64,000 nucleotides of DNA from Vitrella brassicaformis. Its lineage: Eukaryota; Sar; Vitrellaceae. How positions within the stretch are numbered: position 1 is the stretch's first letter; each line of letters begins with the position of its first letter. A program made the position numbers and the translations under genes. The stretch is taken from the NCBI GenBank assembly GCA_001179505.1, contig CDMY01000336.1, positions 62,001 through 126,000 of the forward strand, read 5' to 3'. Of the stretch, positions 11,772-23,199 are shown piece by piece. The notes beneath the pieces are model-generated. The model did no database searches and was not told where the DNA came from. It saw nothing but the letters and a program-made list of their open reading frames with translations.

Positions 11772-12608
11772 TCACCGACGAACCCACACACACGTGACGT
11801 AGGTAGGTAAGTGAGCAAAAGGAGCGAGGGGGAGACACACATATGGTCTCTTGTCTGCCTCTCTGTCCCTGCAGATGGCTGGAGGCTGCATTTTCTCTTC
11901 GTATCTGTCCCCTTCCCACCAGTATGTAACCAATCGGCTTGTATGGCGTGGATGCGCGGGAGTGTCTGTCTGTCTGTCTGTGGGACTGGCTGGAGGGACG
12001 GAGGGTGGGTCTTGTCTTGTCTTACCGCAGAGAGAAAGGCAGGGGCAGGGCGGGAGGGTTCGGTGCGGCCTTAGCAGCAGCTCAGCCATGGCATGGATGA
12101 GAAAGAAATGGACATGGCGACTGCGCGGCGTGGCATGCGTCGTTCCCACCCTAATGTCTGGCTGCACCCATCCCATCCCCCCCCTCGTTGCATAGGTGTG
12201 GTATGTGCAGGCGCTGTGTCCGTGTGTGTGGTTGGGCTGGGTGGTCTGGCTGTTGTCAATATTGCCCGCGGTGTCTGTCCGAATCGATGGGTGTCACTGA
12301 TCGTTGTGGGGACGTGCGCGTGTGTGTGTGAGTGTGTGGATGGACACGGGAGACGGTTGAATGCGACAGAGGGATATCTTCAGTGTGTGTGTGTGCGTGT
12401 GTGCGTGCGAATGAACACACATACACATGCTGATGGGAGGGGAGAGGGAGAGACGTCCGTACACACCTCAGAAGTGAGTGACACTCACCGGCTACACATG
12501 CAGACAATCATGCTAACATATGCGTGGTGCTTTGACGCCACCACCCATCGGCATATTCGTTTGTTCTCCCCGTACGTGGCGATGGCTGCCAGCACAAGGC
12601 ACAATTGC
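11772..12608. other. Intergenic, no gene seen
   Basis: This stretch has TG/AC-rich low complexity and short pyrimidine tracts. A long plus-strand open frame starts at 12093 and runs through the repeats at 12609-13440, but its codon use and composition are not like the neighbouring genes. Confidence 0.5.
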
Positions 12609-12962
12609 GAACTTGGCGAGAATTCTCGTCGGGAGACGTCACTAAGAATCACCGCTGTCGTGTTGTCCTGCCTCGTTTTCCAGCTCATCGGGCGTCATCT
12701 CGTTCTACTCTCTCTTTTCCTCGTTGGTTTCGTCGCGTCCCACACACCTCATCCTCATCCCGCCCCTCTCTCCCTTCCTCGGCCTGTGGGTGACAGCGGG
12801 CCAGCCGCCCTTATCGCTCGCCAACGCGGCATACAGCCAGCGGGCCCAGCCCTCCTGGCCAAGGATCCACGGCTGCATTCTGTCTGTCCGGCGCGTCGCC
12901 CCCTTGTCGGTGTTTGTTTCAGGTACGGTTTTTGCTCAATATGTGAAGATGTCTTTTTGATG
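12609..12962 (+). repeat. Dispersed repeat, copy R1
   Basis: Begins at a TTGGCGAGAATTCTCGTCGG block (GAGAATTCTC is palindromic), continues through CGTTTTCCAGC, a Pro/Ser-coding C-rich tract and the GGATCCACGGCTGCATTCTG block. It ends in GTCGGTGTTTG and a TTTTTGATG terminus. The same blocks recur in order at 13046-13440, and the 3' half recurs inverted at 17522-17660. Confidence 0.7.
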
Positions 12963-13045
12963 CCGATCCGATCCGACCGAGACGCACGGGAAATTCGTGA
13001 CCCCCCACCTCAGTGTGGCGACGTCACTGCACCAATCGGCGGCTT

Positions 13046-13440
13046 AACTTGTGAAATTGGCGAGAATTCTCGTCGGGAGACAGGACGTCAAGAAGAACAA
13101 GAAAACAACCACATTACTTACCGCTGCCGTGTTGTTCTGCCTTGTTTTCCAGCATCGGGCGTGATCTCTTCCAGGACTGGTCCCTTGCGTCCCACCCGCC
13201 TCAGCCTCCCTCGCCTCTCCCTCCCTTCTGCAAGTGGCAGCGGCAACCAGCCGCCTCGCCGCCCCTATTGGCCTTCCCCCAACGCGGCATCAGCCAGCCG
13301 GCCCAGCCCCTCCTGGACCCCTGGTTCCCGCCAAGAGTCCAACCTGTCTGTCCACCGCCTCGTCGGTGTTTTATTTCGAATTGAGGGAAGTCACTGTGTG
13401 TGGACATGTGAGAGGTAACATGACTTTTTGAGCACATGTA
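13046..13440 (+). repeat. Dispersed repeat, copy R2 (direct)
   Basis: Starts AAATTGGCGAGAATTCTCGT, like R1. It has an insertion of about 35 bp after the GGGAGAC block, then the CGCTGCCGTGTTGTTCTGCC and TTTTCCAGCATCGGGCG blocks and a C-rich middle. It ends GTCGGTGTTTTATTTCG ... GACTTTTTGAGC. Divergence from R1 is visible but modest. Confidence 0.7.
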
Positions 13441-13682
13441 CTTGTCGTCTGTTGCCAGCGAGGCAGCAGTGCCCGCACGTGGACGAGGACCGAGCGCCTG
13501 TGCCCGTGGGTTGACACAAGAAAGTATTCTCGACGAGAGACGGAGTGAAATATTCTTTTCGTTCTCGCTTTTTCGAGGTTGTGCTTCTCAGCTGAGTCAC
13601 GTCGGTGTTCTTCCTTGCCGCAAGTTCAAGTTGGTCCTTGGGCCCCCTTTCGCCCCCAGTCTCTTCGAAAGACCGGGAGAAT

Positions 13683-15912
13683 CATGATGAGCATTCAATT
13701 TGGACGGTGAGCAGGCTCTTCAACTTGATGATCCTGAGCGTGCCTGTGGGATGTGGCAGCGGAGTGTGCGTCAGGATTCAAGCCCAAGTTCAGGCCATGG
13801 TGCCGGCAAAGGCTGCTCCTGCAACGGATGAGCTCGAGAAATGCACTGCAGCTGAGCGAAGGCAGACGAAGAGGATTTCGTCATGATGGATGCCAGGATT
13901 GCACCTTCAGCCACCAGGCGGGTCAACTCAAGAGCGTCAAGTACGCCTCATTCGTGAGTGTGGCTCCACACTTACGAATTGCATCCGCACGGCAATTCAA
14001 TGGTGTGCTCTCTCCTTTGCTTTTCAGTAGGTCCATCACACTCAAGTTCATCGCCGACACATCACGGCCGCCATCACCATTCGCTTATGCTGGATGCCAT
14101 GAAGATGAAAGAGCGGCGCAACGATGGAAGGAGAGGCCGAGGCAAAGACGACAATGACGACAGTGACGACGAGGATGACGATGATTATGAAGTGGACGAG
14201 CAGGAGGACCGCATGGAGCTTTCAGGTGGGGAAGATCTCGAGAAAGGTGGTTGTGTGTGTTTCTGTCTGTGTGCCTTTTTCCCGGACATAGACGAAGAAG
14301 CTGACCTGGGCGAAATGAAGGGTCCGCTGGTTGCCCGCTACATGTGTCGCCCGCTGCGAGGATGTACCAAAAGAGGAAACAGGACCTCACTTGGTACACC
14401 ACACCATACACCAGCATGTGCACCTCCCTCCCTCCCTCCCTCCCTCCCTTCGTGTGTGCCGTGTTTTCGCGTGTCATGCAGGTGTGTATTGGGACACCAA
14501 CGGCCAGTCCTACCGTGCCCGCATCCGCAATATGTCAGGCGGCAAATTCAAGCCCGCCGACTGGACCCTCCGCGGCCCCTCCAGAGGTCCTCACCGACGC
14601 CGTTCTCTCCCATGGCTGTTGGGCATCCCCCTTGGCCCGCGGATGGGCCACCACCCGCTGCGCCTCTCGAGAGTCAGGAGAACAACTCATTTGCAACACA
14701 ACAACACATATCTGATTGAATGTCCTTGTGCTGTCCATATAATATGTGCAGCGTCTGACAACGACGACAACGTGACTCGCTCCTCAGGGATGCCGTCGTC
14801 TGGTATGGACGACGAGGATTCCTGCCCAGCCGCCCTCCACGCCGCCTTCCACAAGGCCGCCGCCTTCAAGGGCCTGAAAGCGCACATCATCACCAGCGAC
14901 TCCAAGGCTTTCCTCGTGCTGGCGGGGCCCTTTCGTGCTGGGGGAGGGGGCAAATACTACGTCCAAGCCGAGGTGCGCCGCCAACGGGGGAGCTGGGATC
15001 TTCGGGGGCTGCGCTTGAAGGTCGAGCGGGCGAGGAAGAGGGCGGGCCAGCCACCCGACATGCGCCGCAACCACTACGTCAACATTCAAGGATTTCGGGT
15101 GCTAGAGGGAGGGAGGGGACATCAGCAGCTACCGGAGATCGCCATGCCGCCCCAGATCGACGACGGTGGCCCCCCAGCGAGCAAGGACGGTCAGACCCGC
15201 AGCCGCCAGCCACCGTCTTCGTCTGAAGATGAGAACCAGCTGCTAGCAACGAGGCCGTCAGCGAGAGGCACCATGCACAAGGTGAGAAGAAGGCACATCG
15301 ACACACACAGGAACTAGGGTGATGTGCCAAGTGCATGTCTGCTCCTCTGATACGTGACTTGCTCGTCAATGAGTGACTGCAGGCACACAATGAGGTCCAG
15401 CTGCTGAAGGAGGAAGGTCAGAAGGGCTGGAAAAGACGGGCAGCGTGGCACGGGCAGATGGAGGGATGGAGGAACAGTGAGGCCAAACTTTGTCAGTGTG
15501 TTTGTTTGTTTGTTTGTTTGGTGCAGAGAAGGAGACTCAGTGTGAGACGGCTGGGGGAAAGCGGCAGCGGAAGGCCGACGAGTCAACGGGCACCTGCGAC
15601 GTCGACTGGCTTCTCTTCAAGATGCTCAGGTCACATCAAACAAACCGACCAGACACCGACAAACCGACCTGCAACCATGATTGTTGTCTCCACTTGTTGT
15701 GTGCAGGCAATATCGCTGCGTACATTTTATATTTTGACCGATATCTATCGCCTTCCAGTGTATGGTGTAAAAAGAAAAGACTTCTCCCTCCTGCCGATGG
15801 CCGAGGTCCCCCTCATGCTGCGGCGCGCCGGCTGCGGCAGGGCTATGTGCGGCCGGACGTGGTGCACATGTCGTTCATACAGGAGCTGAGCCAGGCCATG
15901 CGACTCCCGTGA
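13683..15912 (+). CDS. Putative acidic nuclear protein with AP2-like half-domain (uncertain model)
   Basis: Coding stretches I can support: 13753-~13955 (ends GQLKSVKYASF, then GTGAGT), ~14032-14224 (an Asp/Glu block after KMKERRNDGRRGRGK), 14292-14391, 14482-~14596, 14752-15281, 15383-15411, 15527-15629 and ~15759-15912. Splice phases join for most. The exon at 14482 encodes GVYWDTNGQSYRARI, which resembles the first strands of an AP2/ERF DNA-binding domain (ApiAP2 type), but the helix half is not found. A globular region follows (SKAFLVLAGPF, GKYYVQAEVRRQRGSWDLRG). The last exon is ambiguous: two frames look coding, one up to about 15840 and another from 15835 (SFIQELSQAMRLP, TGA at 15912). 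A strong donor at 15924 suggests an alternative continuation. Start codon uncertain. Confidence 0.4.
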
Positions 15913-16123
15913 AGCCCGTCAGCGGTGAGTTGGGAGGCGGTGGTCACACGCACAGACACACAGAAGCTCATTGCCGTGTGATGATCCATTCATTCATTGT
16001 GTCTCCCTCCATCTGTGTGTGTGGTGCAGCCAGACGCGGCCTCAATCGCCGCCTGCATTTTATATTCGCTTGGATTTTTCTGTTGATACTCTGCCGCGCC
16101 CATTTGTTACTTCCTGTTCAGAA

Positions 16124-17127
16124 CAAGGAGGTCATCAAGAAGAAGAAGCAGAAGAAGGACCTCTTCGCAAAAGTCGAAGGCCCTCTGAGACTCCCCATAA
16201 AACCTGTAAACCAATCACCTGCCTGCACAAACAGATAGACAGACGTGCATCTATATGTTCACACGCATCCATCGCATCTGTAGGGCAAGGCTCCCGCTCC
16301 CCCAGTGGCCCCCACGATCCCTGGTGAGGGTCACGACAACGGGCGTCGGACGGCCAAACCACCGGCAGCAGCAGCTGGGGCGGCTCGATTGGTCAGGACT
16401 GATGCACGACACAAAACACCTGGTGCTGCAACAGTTGCGGGTGCTGCTTCTGGTGGACGCGTGGCAGCAACCAAACAGGTATGTGGGATACACTCACTTA
16501 TGTGTGTGTGCATTTATGTGTGGTTTCTTTATCCATCCATCCATCCATCAGGCCGGCAGAGGTGAAGGCCGCGGTCCATCCGCTGGCAGACTGCAGTGCC
16601 CAAATGGCAGGACACAGCAGGTGTGCTTACAGTACTCACACATCACAAACACAAACGCAGACAGCCCAGCCGTCCATCACTCTGTCTGTCTGTCTGTCTT
16701 TGTGTCATTGATGTGGATGTGTGTCAGGCGTTGACTGCTGGCGGTCGAGGTGTCAGCATGGGGCCGATGATGGGCCACAAGGCACCCTCACCTTCTGGTC
16801 TTCACGCTGCTCTTCCACTGGTCAAGAAGAGCACCCTGAAGAGCCCCCCACTGGTCCAGAATGCCGACCGTCCGCGGCTGTCTGTTGTCATGACTCATCA
16901 GCATCACCACGCTCGGCCTCAACCGCATCACCACGCTCGCTATGACATGGTGTGTATCCTACGTCTTATCCATTCCATGCCGACACTGAGGGCCGACAGA
17001 CACAAGGAGGGGCACTCGAATCAATGAAGCGTGTAAGTCGTGAATGGATATGGCACATCACTGCGGTATACCTGTGTGTCTGTGTCTCCTGTGTGTGTGC
17101 AGGACGTTTCGCCAGAGGCTTGAGACT
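16124..17127 (+). pseudogene. Partial inverted paralogue of the 18064-22812 gene (3' exons)
   Basis: Exon-like blocks 16124-16207, 16284-16481, 16551-16620, ~16729-16947 and 17102-17121 join in frame. They end DVSPEA and a stop. The block at 16287 (GKAPAPPVAPTIP) is nearly base-identical to the reverse complement of 19938-19983 in the minus-strand gene. The next blocks match its following exons in order: RGEGRGPSAG against RGEGRWPSAG, GHKAPS against GHKAPP, and RPRLSVVMT against RPRLSIVMT. The N-terminal block KKKKQKKDLFAKVEGP has no counterpart there. I see no convincing start, so this is either a decayed inverted duplicate or the 3' end of the preceding gene. Exon ends are approximate. Confidence 0.5.
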
Positions 17128-17128
17128 G

Positions 17129-17521
17129 GATCAACCGCTGTCTACATTATATATTTGTCGAGTCTCTTCCCTTCAGCTCCGTACGCTACCCCTTGCCCCG
17201 GACCGTCTGCTGCCCCTGGCGCTCCACCACGACGGCCACGCCACCCACCCATCCCCCTCCAACCTCTCATTCGGCCCACACGAGGCATAAGCCATCGGCT
17301 GGAAGATCGGGTCCTTCCTGCACGAGCCACACACCGCCATGGCGACCATCGATGGGTACCTGATAGGTGACTCGCTGCTGAGGCGCCGCGTGCGGGCGGC
17401 CGTGGCGCATTTCGTGGAAGAGGCGGCCACGCGGACGAGCAGCAACCGGGAGGTGGTCAGGGGGAGGCGGCACGTGCAGCACGAGAAAGGGTCTCCCTCA
17501 CTGGCAACAGGAAACAAGTAA
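17129..17521 (+). pseudogene. Short open frame broken by TAA
   Basis: One frame reads SLQLRTLPLAPDRLLPLAL ... FGPHEA, hits TAA at 17288-17290, then continues in the same frame as AIGWKIGSFLHEPHTAM and a GC3-rich helical stretch (LLRRRVRAAVAHFVEEAATR) to TAA at about 17519-17521. The second part has its own ATG at 17339. This could be a relic with one nonsense codon or a short gene of 60 codons. No family recognised. Confidence 0.3.
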
Positions 17522-17660
17522 ACGTGCACAAAAAGGCATGTCTCTCTTCACATTGAGCGTTAACCGTACTTGAAAAAAAACACCGACGAGGGAGCGACGC
17601 GCAGGACAGACAGAATGCACCCGTGGATCTTTGGCCAGGAAGGTCTGCCTTTTGGTGTAA
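17522..17660 (-). repeat. Dispersed repeat, copy R3 (inverted, 3' half only)
   Basis: Read on the minus strand, it contains GGCCAAAGATCCACGGGTGC, the CATTCTGTCTGTCC block, GTCGGTGTTTTTTTTC, TACGGTTAACGCTCAATGTG and a CTTTTTGTGCAC end. These blocks match R1 12850-12960 and the R2 terminus in the same order. Confidence 0.7.
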
Positions 17661-18063
17661 CTTGTGCATCTGTGTGTGAATGCATACAGACGCGCTCATC
17701 CATGAGTTGGGTTGGCACCGCTACATTTTGACCTTCCTTGACATACATAGAGGGAGGGATCAATGGACACACAGGGAGGGAGGGATTAATACGACGAGCG
17801 ATCTTGATTTAACGCTCTCAGTCTCTCAGGCGAAGGACAACGTCATGTCATGCACGCACGATCAGCGTATCCATGCGGTCCACATACGCACAACCAGCCA
17901 ATTCACGTAGCATATCAACACAACACAAGACAACACAACAACCGACCGCCATAAATCGCCACTCATCGCAGCCGCCAGCGACCTCTCCTACCCCCTGCCA
18001 GCCTACCCTACAGCCGCCTAGAGGTCTCCCCTTGACTCGACTCACTGACCGGTGGGGCCTCCC

Positions 18064-21000
18064 TTAAGGGTGAGTGGCCATCATCATTATGTGAGGTGGG
18101 TGTGGCGCATAGAACAAGGGCTGGCCGATCGTCGCATAGGGCGGCGGAGGCGCAAAGGCCATGGCAGGGGGCGGCTGCGGCACGGGTGGTTGGATGTATC
18201 GCTGCTGCTGCTGGCGATGGCCATTGTGGTGACGTGACTGTGCTGAGATTGTGGCGGGGAGGCGGAGGTCGGGGATGCGCCGCGGCATTGTGGCCGATGC
18301 AGCATGGCCTTTGGCATGGAGAAGGGGCGGCGACAACGGCTGGCCGCTCATGATCACACCAACAGCACCTGTCACACACAGCACCCACAGAGACAGGTGG
18401 CATCGATGCTGCGTTTTTTCCGCTGCGACTGCATGCGTACGCTTGTTGGCGTCCGATTTCCATTGAGTCTGGGTCTCTTGCAGCTTGAGCTTGAGTGCGT
18501 TGGCGGGAGTCAGCGGGCCGCACTTGGGGTGGTGCCTGTGGTGCTCGGTAAACGAGTGGTGGACGACCGACCGGCGGGATGCCCTTGCCGCTCCACAGCC
18601 GAGCCCCCACCCTGTCGGCCTCTATGTCGATGCCCACTCCCTCTCCCACCACTGGCAGGCGCGTCTTGGCCACGTCAAATGACGGCGGCTCGTTGGCGAT
18701 TCGGGTCATGACAATAGACAGCCTCGGCCGCTCGGCTTTCTTGACCATCGGGGCGCTCTTCAGGTGGTCATCAGGCTGCTCTTCTTGCTTGGGTGTGTGC
18801 CGCTCGGATGTATCGACCACTCCCTCCCCCACCACCGGCAGGCGCGTCTTGGCCACGTCAAATGAGGGCGGCTCGTTAGCGATGCGGGTCATGACAATCG
18901 ACAGCCTCGGCTGCTCGGCTTTCTTGAGCGCTGGGGCGGTCTTCTGACGGTGGTCTTGTGTGAGTGCGAGTGTCTTGGGGGCGTCCGATGCTGTTAGGGC
19001 GGTGAAGGGGCGGGGGGCTTTGGTGCCGGATGCCCCTATCATGCCGGCCAGGGCAGCAAAAGGGTCACCGCTGCCACCTGCACACATCAACGAGTGACAC
19101 ACACACCAATATGTGTCATACCGCGTGTTGGTCCTCCTCCCTCTCCCTCCTTGTCTCTCTCTCTCTCTCTCTCTCACCTCCTGTGCGGATGCCGACACCT
19201 GGTCCGATCATCGCGGCATTCTCGCCGCCATGACTTCTCTCAACACCAGCAGCGCCATTGGCCGTCTGTGGTGGCGGGGGCTGCTTTCTCCGACCAGCTG
19301 CACTAGCTGTGACCGATCGCTGCTTAGAGATCTTCTTGGGCACAGTGGCGGCCGCATTGCCGTCGTCAGTCGTGTCGGCCGCCCTCTGTTTCCTGGCGTG
19401 AGCCCTGACGTCTGTGTGGGCGTCTGTGGGGGGCGTGGCGATGCGGCCATCGAAGGCGACGACGCCGTCTGCATGTGAGGCCACCCTGGCGCCAGGGCTA
19501 GTGGAGGAGATGGCAGCAGAAGGGGGGGCCTTGTGCCCCAGAACCCCACCCCCAATGCTCGCACCGCGGCCACCACCAGTCAAATGTGTCTGACATACAC
19601 ACACGACACACAGACACACAGACAGGGAGATCGGGGGTCTGTCTTTGTTTGTGTATGTTTGTGAGTTCTGCCTTGCTGCACACCTGCTGCTGTCTCCTGC
19701 CGTTTGTGAAGTGCGATCCGCCAGCCGATGGCCACCGGCCTTCGCCTCTGCTGGCGCCCCCACGCACGGCACGGCCCTGGTGGATGGATGCAGAAACACC
19801 GAGGGCAGGGCACCCACACACGTCCACATATGGGTGAGTGAGTGTCTCGTGTGTTTGTAATGTCTGTCTGCCCCACGTACCGTACCTGAATCTGCGATTT
19901 ATGGCTGAGCAGTCGGGCAGCCCCTGCCACTGGGACACCGCCAGCAGGGATCGTGGGGGCCACTGGGGGAGCGGGAGCCTTGCCCTCGGCCGTCTTCCGC
20001 AGACTCGTGGCCTCGCGAACCAAACGGTCCGCACGTACCTGACGGATGGATGGATGGAATGGCCAACACAAAGAACACACCCCACAATGACCGTGCGACG
20101 ACTGTGGGGTGATGTTTCCGTGTGGTGTGTATGCCCACACCCCGCCCCATCTCACCAGTTCTCTGTCGAGTGTTTGCTCAGTTCTGTGGATGACGGCGGT
20201 CACCTCGGGCGGCAAATCGCAACCGGACAAAAGACGTTCCAAATCACCGTCTACACACACACACACATAGGGAATGAACATCTGTCTCTGTCTCTCTGTC
20301 GGTGTGGTGTGCGTGTCGCCCACCTCCCCCCTCCCCCTTCTCACCTGTGGCCACGTCGTTCTCCCCACCAGCCACAGCCAATTCGTCCACATTGGCCGCG
20401 GCGACCTTCTTGAGACGCTCCTGCGTGAGGCAGGCAGCCATGACACACAAGACACCACAAGCATCAATGTGCCAATATATGGATGGGTGTTCCTGTGTGG
20501 CTGCCTCAAAGTCTCTTCCATCAGCTGGTTGTATTTCTCCTGAAGCTCGTCCAGCCGGGCCTGCAACTCATCGTACTGGTCCTTGGTGACGTGATCCAAA
20601 GCAGACGGCTCCTGTACCTGACATCAGTGGAGTGAGGAGGAGAGCCCGTGACTGGATTGGATGGTGTGTGGCTGTGCTGCCTAACCGCATCAGTGGCCTT
20701 GGTTCTCTCGGCTTCCTGGAGTTTTGCATTGACCATGTCCTGCATACAGACACACAATCAGACACCCTTCATCAGTGGACCTTTGCTGGTGGAGGACACG
20801 CAGGCCCTCACTGACCAGCTCCCGCTGTTGTTTGCCGATGGCGGTGCGGAGGACGTGCTCCATTTTGAACCACTCATCGGCCGCCTTGGCAGCCGCCGCA
20901 TCCTTGTCAGCCAGCAGCTTGGTCTACACACAGCACAACACAACACAACACACCGATGTGCATATGTGCGCCTATAGATGTGTGCGTCACTCAGTCTCTC

Positions 21001-22812
21001 ACTGACCTTGTTATCACCCGCAGCTGCAAGATGCGACCTCAGCTCGGCTATCGTCTTCTCTTGGTGGTGGTACATGTCCTTGATGGCATCGTATCGGTTC
21101 TTGACGTCGTCGTACTTCCGCATGTAGTACCGCGCCATGCTCTCACCCATGAGGCGGTCGTCTGCGTCGAAATCTGTGTCGAAATCATCGTCATCGCTCT
21201 CCTACAGACAACACAGCACACGTACGCAGAGTGAGGGAGAGAGAGGTCCAGTCGATATCTTTCCCTCAGTTCTGTGTGTGCGTCACAGTGCGGCGCGCAC
21301 CTGTCTGTCGGTATCCTGCCGTTTGTGTGTGGTGGGGGCTGCCACTGCGGCCATATCGCGGCACCACTCGTCATCGTCACTGGCACTGCTGGCACTGCTG
21401 CTGCCTCCCTTGGCTGCAGCATCAACACCGGGCGCTGCGGCTGCGGCTGCTGCCACTTGGTCTGGCGGGTAGTTGCGATCACGCTCCTGAGACCACCACA
21501 GCACACACATACACACACACACACACACTGACGACTGTGTGGATGTGAGGATGAGTGAGGGTCTGTGTGCCTACCTCGTGGACCTCCTTGAGGTTGAGTT
21601 TGGGAAGGGCTGGCGGGGGCAGCGAGGGGCTCCGCTGGTGGCGGTTGTGGTGCACAGGGTGGGGGAGAAAATAGACCTGACGGTACACAGACACACAGAC
21701 ACACACACACACACACACACAGGTAAATAAGAGTGGATGTGTGTGTGCGCCCTGCCGTGCCTACGTCCACGAAATCTTCCTCGTCATTGGCGTCGTCCAT
21801 CTGGCGGTGCCGGCTATCTGATTGACCAACACAAAGGCAGTCAGATAAAAGGTGACAGATGTGCATCAATCAACCATCCCCATCCATGGGTGAGAATGCG
21901 ATGCGTACCGCTGAGTGGCTGCAGGCGGTGTGGTGAGGCCATCAAAACTCCTGCCAACCGCCCCGGCCTCGTATCATCGCTGAAGCCACCAATCCAGCCA
22001 GTGGGCCACAGGCGCACACACACAGGCAACAGATGATTGGCGTGGGGTTGGAGGGGGGAGGGGGGTGGGGTTGGCTGGGTACCTTGTCCTCTTGTTGGCG
22101 CGTTTGCGTAGCTCGTCTATCTCCGTTGTCTTGTCGAGGATGTCCTCAGCCTGGCGGCTGATCTTGCTCTTGAGATGCCGCTCGTGCAACCTGGTGACAC
22201 ACACAACGAGATAGAGATGGAATGAGTGAGTGGAGTGACTGTGTGGGTTCTCTCTCTCTCTCGTCTGTTGCCAGGTGGTTGGCTGACCGTACCGTGCTGC
22301 CCTGAGCTGCTTCTCTGTCGCCTCCTGTCGGTCCTTCATCCTCGCTGCCTCCTGCACTCATTCACCGCACCACACGCGCCGCACCGCACAATATGTACAA
22401 GATGCACTGACCTGCCTCACTCAGTCACAACTGCGGGCTGCCCTGCCCGACTCTCTCTCGTGTATGTCGTGCAGGTCTGCTCTGCTGTGCTCTGCTGTGC
22501 TGCACTCACACTCACTCACCTCCTGCGACGCCTTTTCCTGCTCCTGACGAAGGGCGAGGGCGCGTCGCTCCTCTAGCTCCTGCTGTTCTCTTTGGTGGAG
22601 CTGGTAATGAGCGCTGGGCGGCAGGAAGGCACCCAGCTGCTGCTCGTCATCGCTGTCATGCTCCTGCGTCAGTGCAGGGGGAGCGAAGACAACGAAATCA
22701 GTGAATGAGTGAATGACTGGCGCTGTGACAGCTATCAGTCATTGCTTGCCTGGTCCTCTGGCGGAACACCCCCGAATCCCATAGAGGGCTTCTTCACAAG
22801 GTTCTTCATCAT
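18064..22812 (-). CDS. Coiled-coil protein with basic, repeat-containing C-terminus; unknown
   Basis: ATG at 22812 (two Met codons), TAA at 18064-18066. Exon 1 is 22812-22750 (21 codons, ending PPEDQ). It is followed by a GC-AG intron (CAG/GCAAGC). Exon 2 is 22663-22520, then 22351-22293, 22190-22083, and about 15 more. The first third is helical and charged (QREQQELEERRALALRQEQ, SRQAEDILDKTTEIDELRKR). An acidic exon (ESDDDDFDTDFDADD) leads into a long coiled coil (MRKYDDVKNRYDAIKDMYHH, KLLADKDAAAAKAADEWFKM, DELQARLDELQEKYNQLMEE). The C-terminal half is Pro/Gly/Ala-rich with two tandem copies of a PRLSIVMTRIANEPPSFDV unit, ending in a Gln/Pro tail (PPPPYATIGQPLF). Last-exon joins around 18420-18620 are uncertain. 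Function not recognised; likely a structural scaffold. Confidence 0.6.
18634..18935 (-). repeat. Intragenic tandem repeat (2 units of about 118 bp, period about 185 bp)
   Basis: Blocks 18634-18750 and 18819-18935 both read, on the plus strand, GGCAGGCGCGTCTTGGCCAC, then a CGTCAAATGA block, GGCGGCTCGTT and GGTCATGACAAT. They differ at only a few bases. On the coding strand each encodes RPRLSIVMT or QPRLSIVMT, then RIANEPPSFDVAKTRLPVVG. The paralogous inverted locus has one degenerate unit. Confidence 0.85.
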
Positions 22813-23199
22813 CGTGTTTCTCTTGCTTCGAGAGAGGGGAAACCTGTGGGCCTTTGGGGGAGACTGCGAGCTTTCTTGAGTATCTCGACTCGAATTCACC
22901 GCACAAACGACGGACGAGGCCCATCACCCTTTCCCCTTTACTCTCGACAAGCGACAAGCTCTCTGGGGGAAACTTTTGACATTTGCGCGTTTGCGGCCAG
23001 GTTTGGGTGAGCCGCTCCCCTCCCGTGTGCAACCAACCCATCCTTCCTATTCTTTTCTCCCAGCTCTCCCAGAATTGTATATACGAACCATGCCAGCCAA
23101 CTCGTGGCATGCGTCTGTCTGTATGCACATACAAATTCACCCGCCCACAACTCACACGACACCACACCACAGCAGGCAAGGCAGGCCCTCCCACACCAT
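22813..23199. other. Intergenic between two minus-strand genes
   Basis: Upstream region of the coiled-coil gene and 3' flank of the Sfi1-like gene. No open frame with coding character and no recognisable element. Confidence 0.4.

Noticed and set aside
12093-13418. Unbroken 441-codon plus-strand open frame
   Set aside because: It runs across two copies of a dispersed repeat and TG-rich simple sequence. Its product is Cys/Val/Arg/Ser-rich with no domain, and neighbouring real genes are intron-dense.
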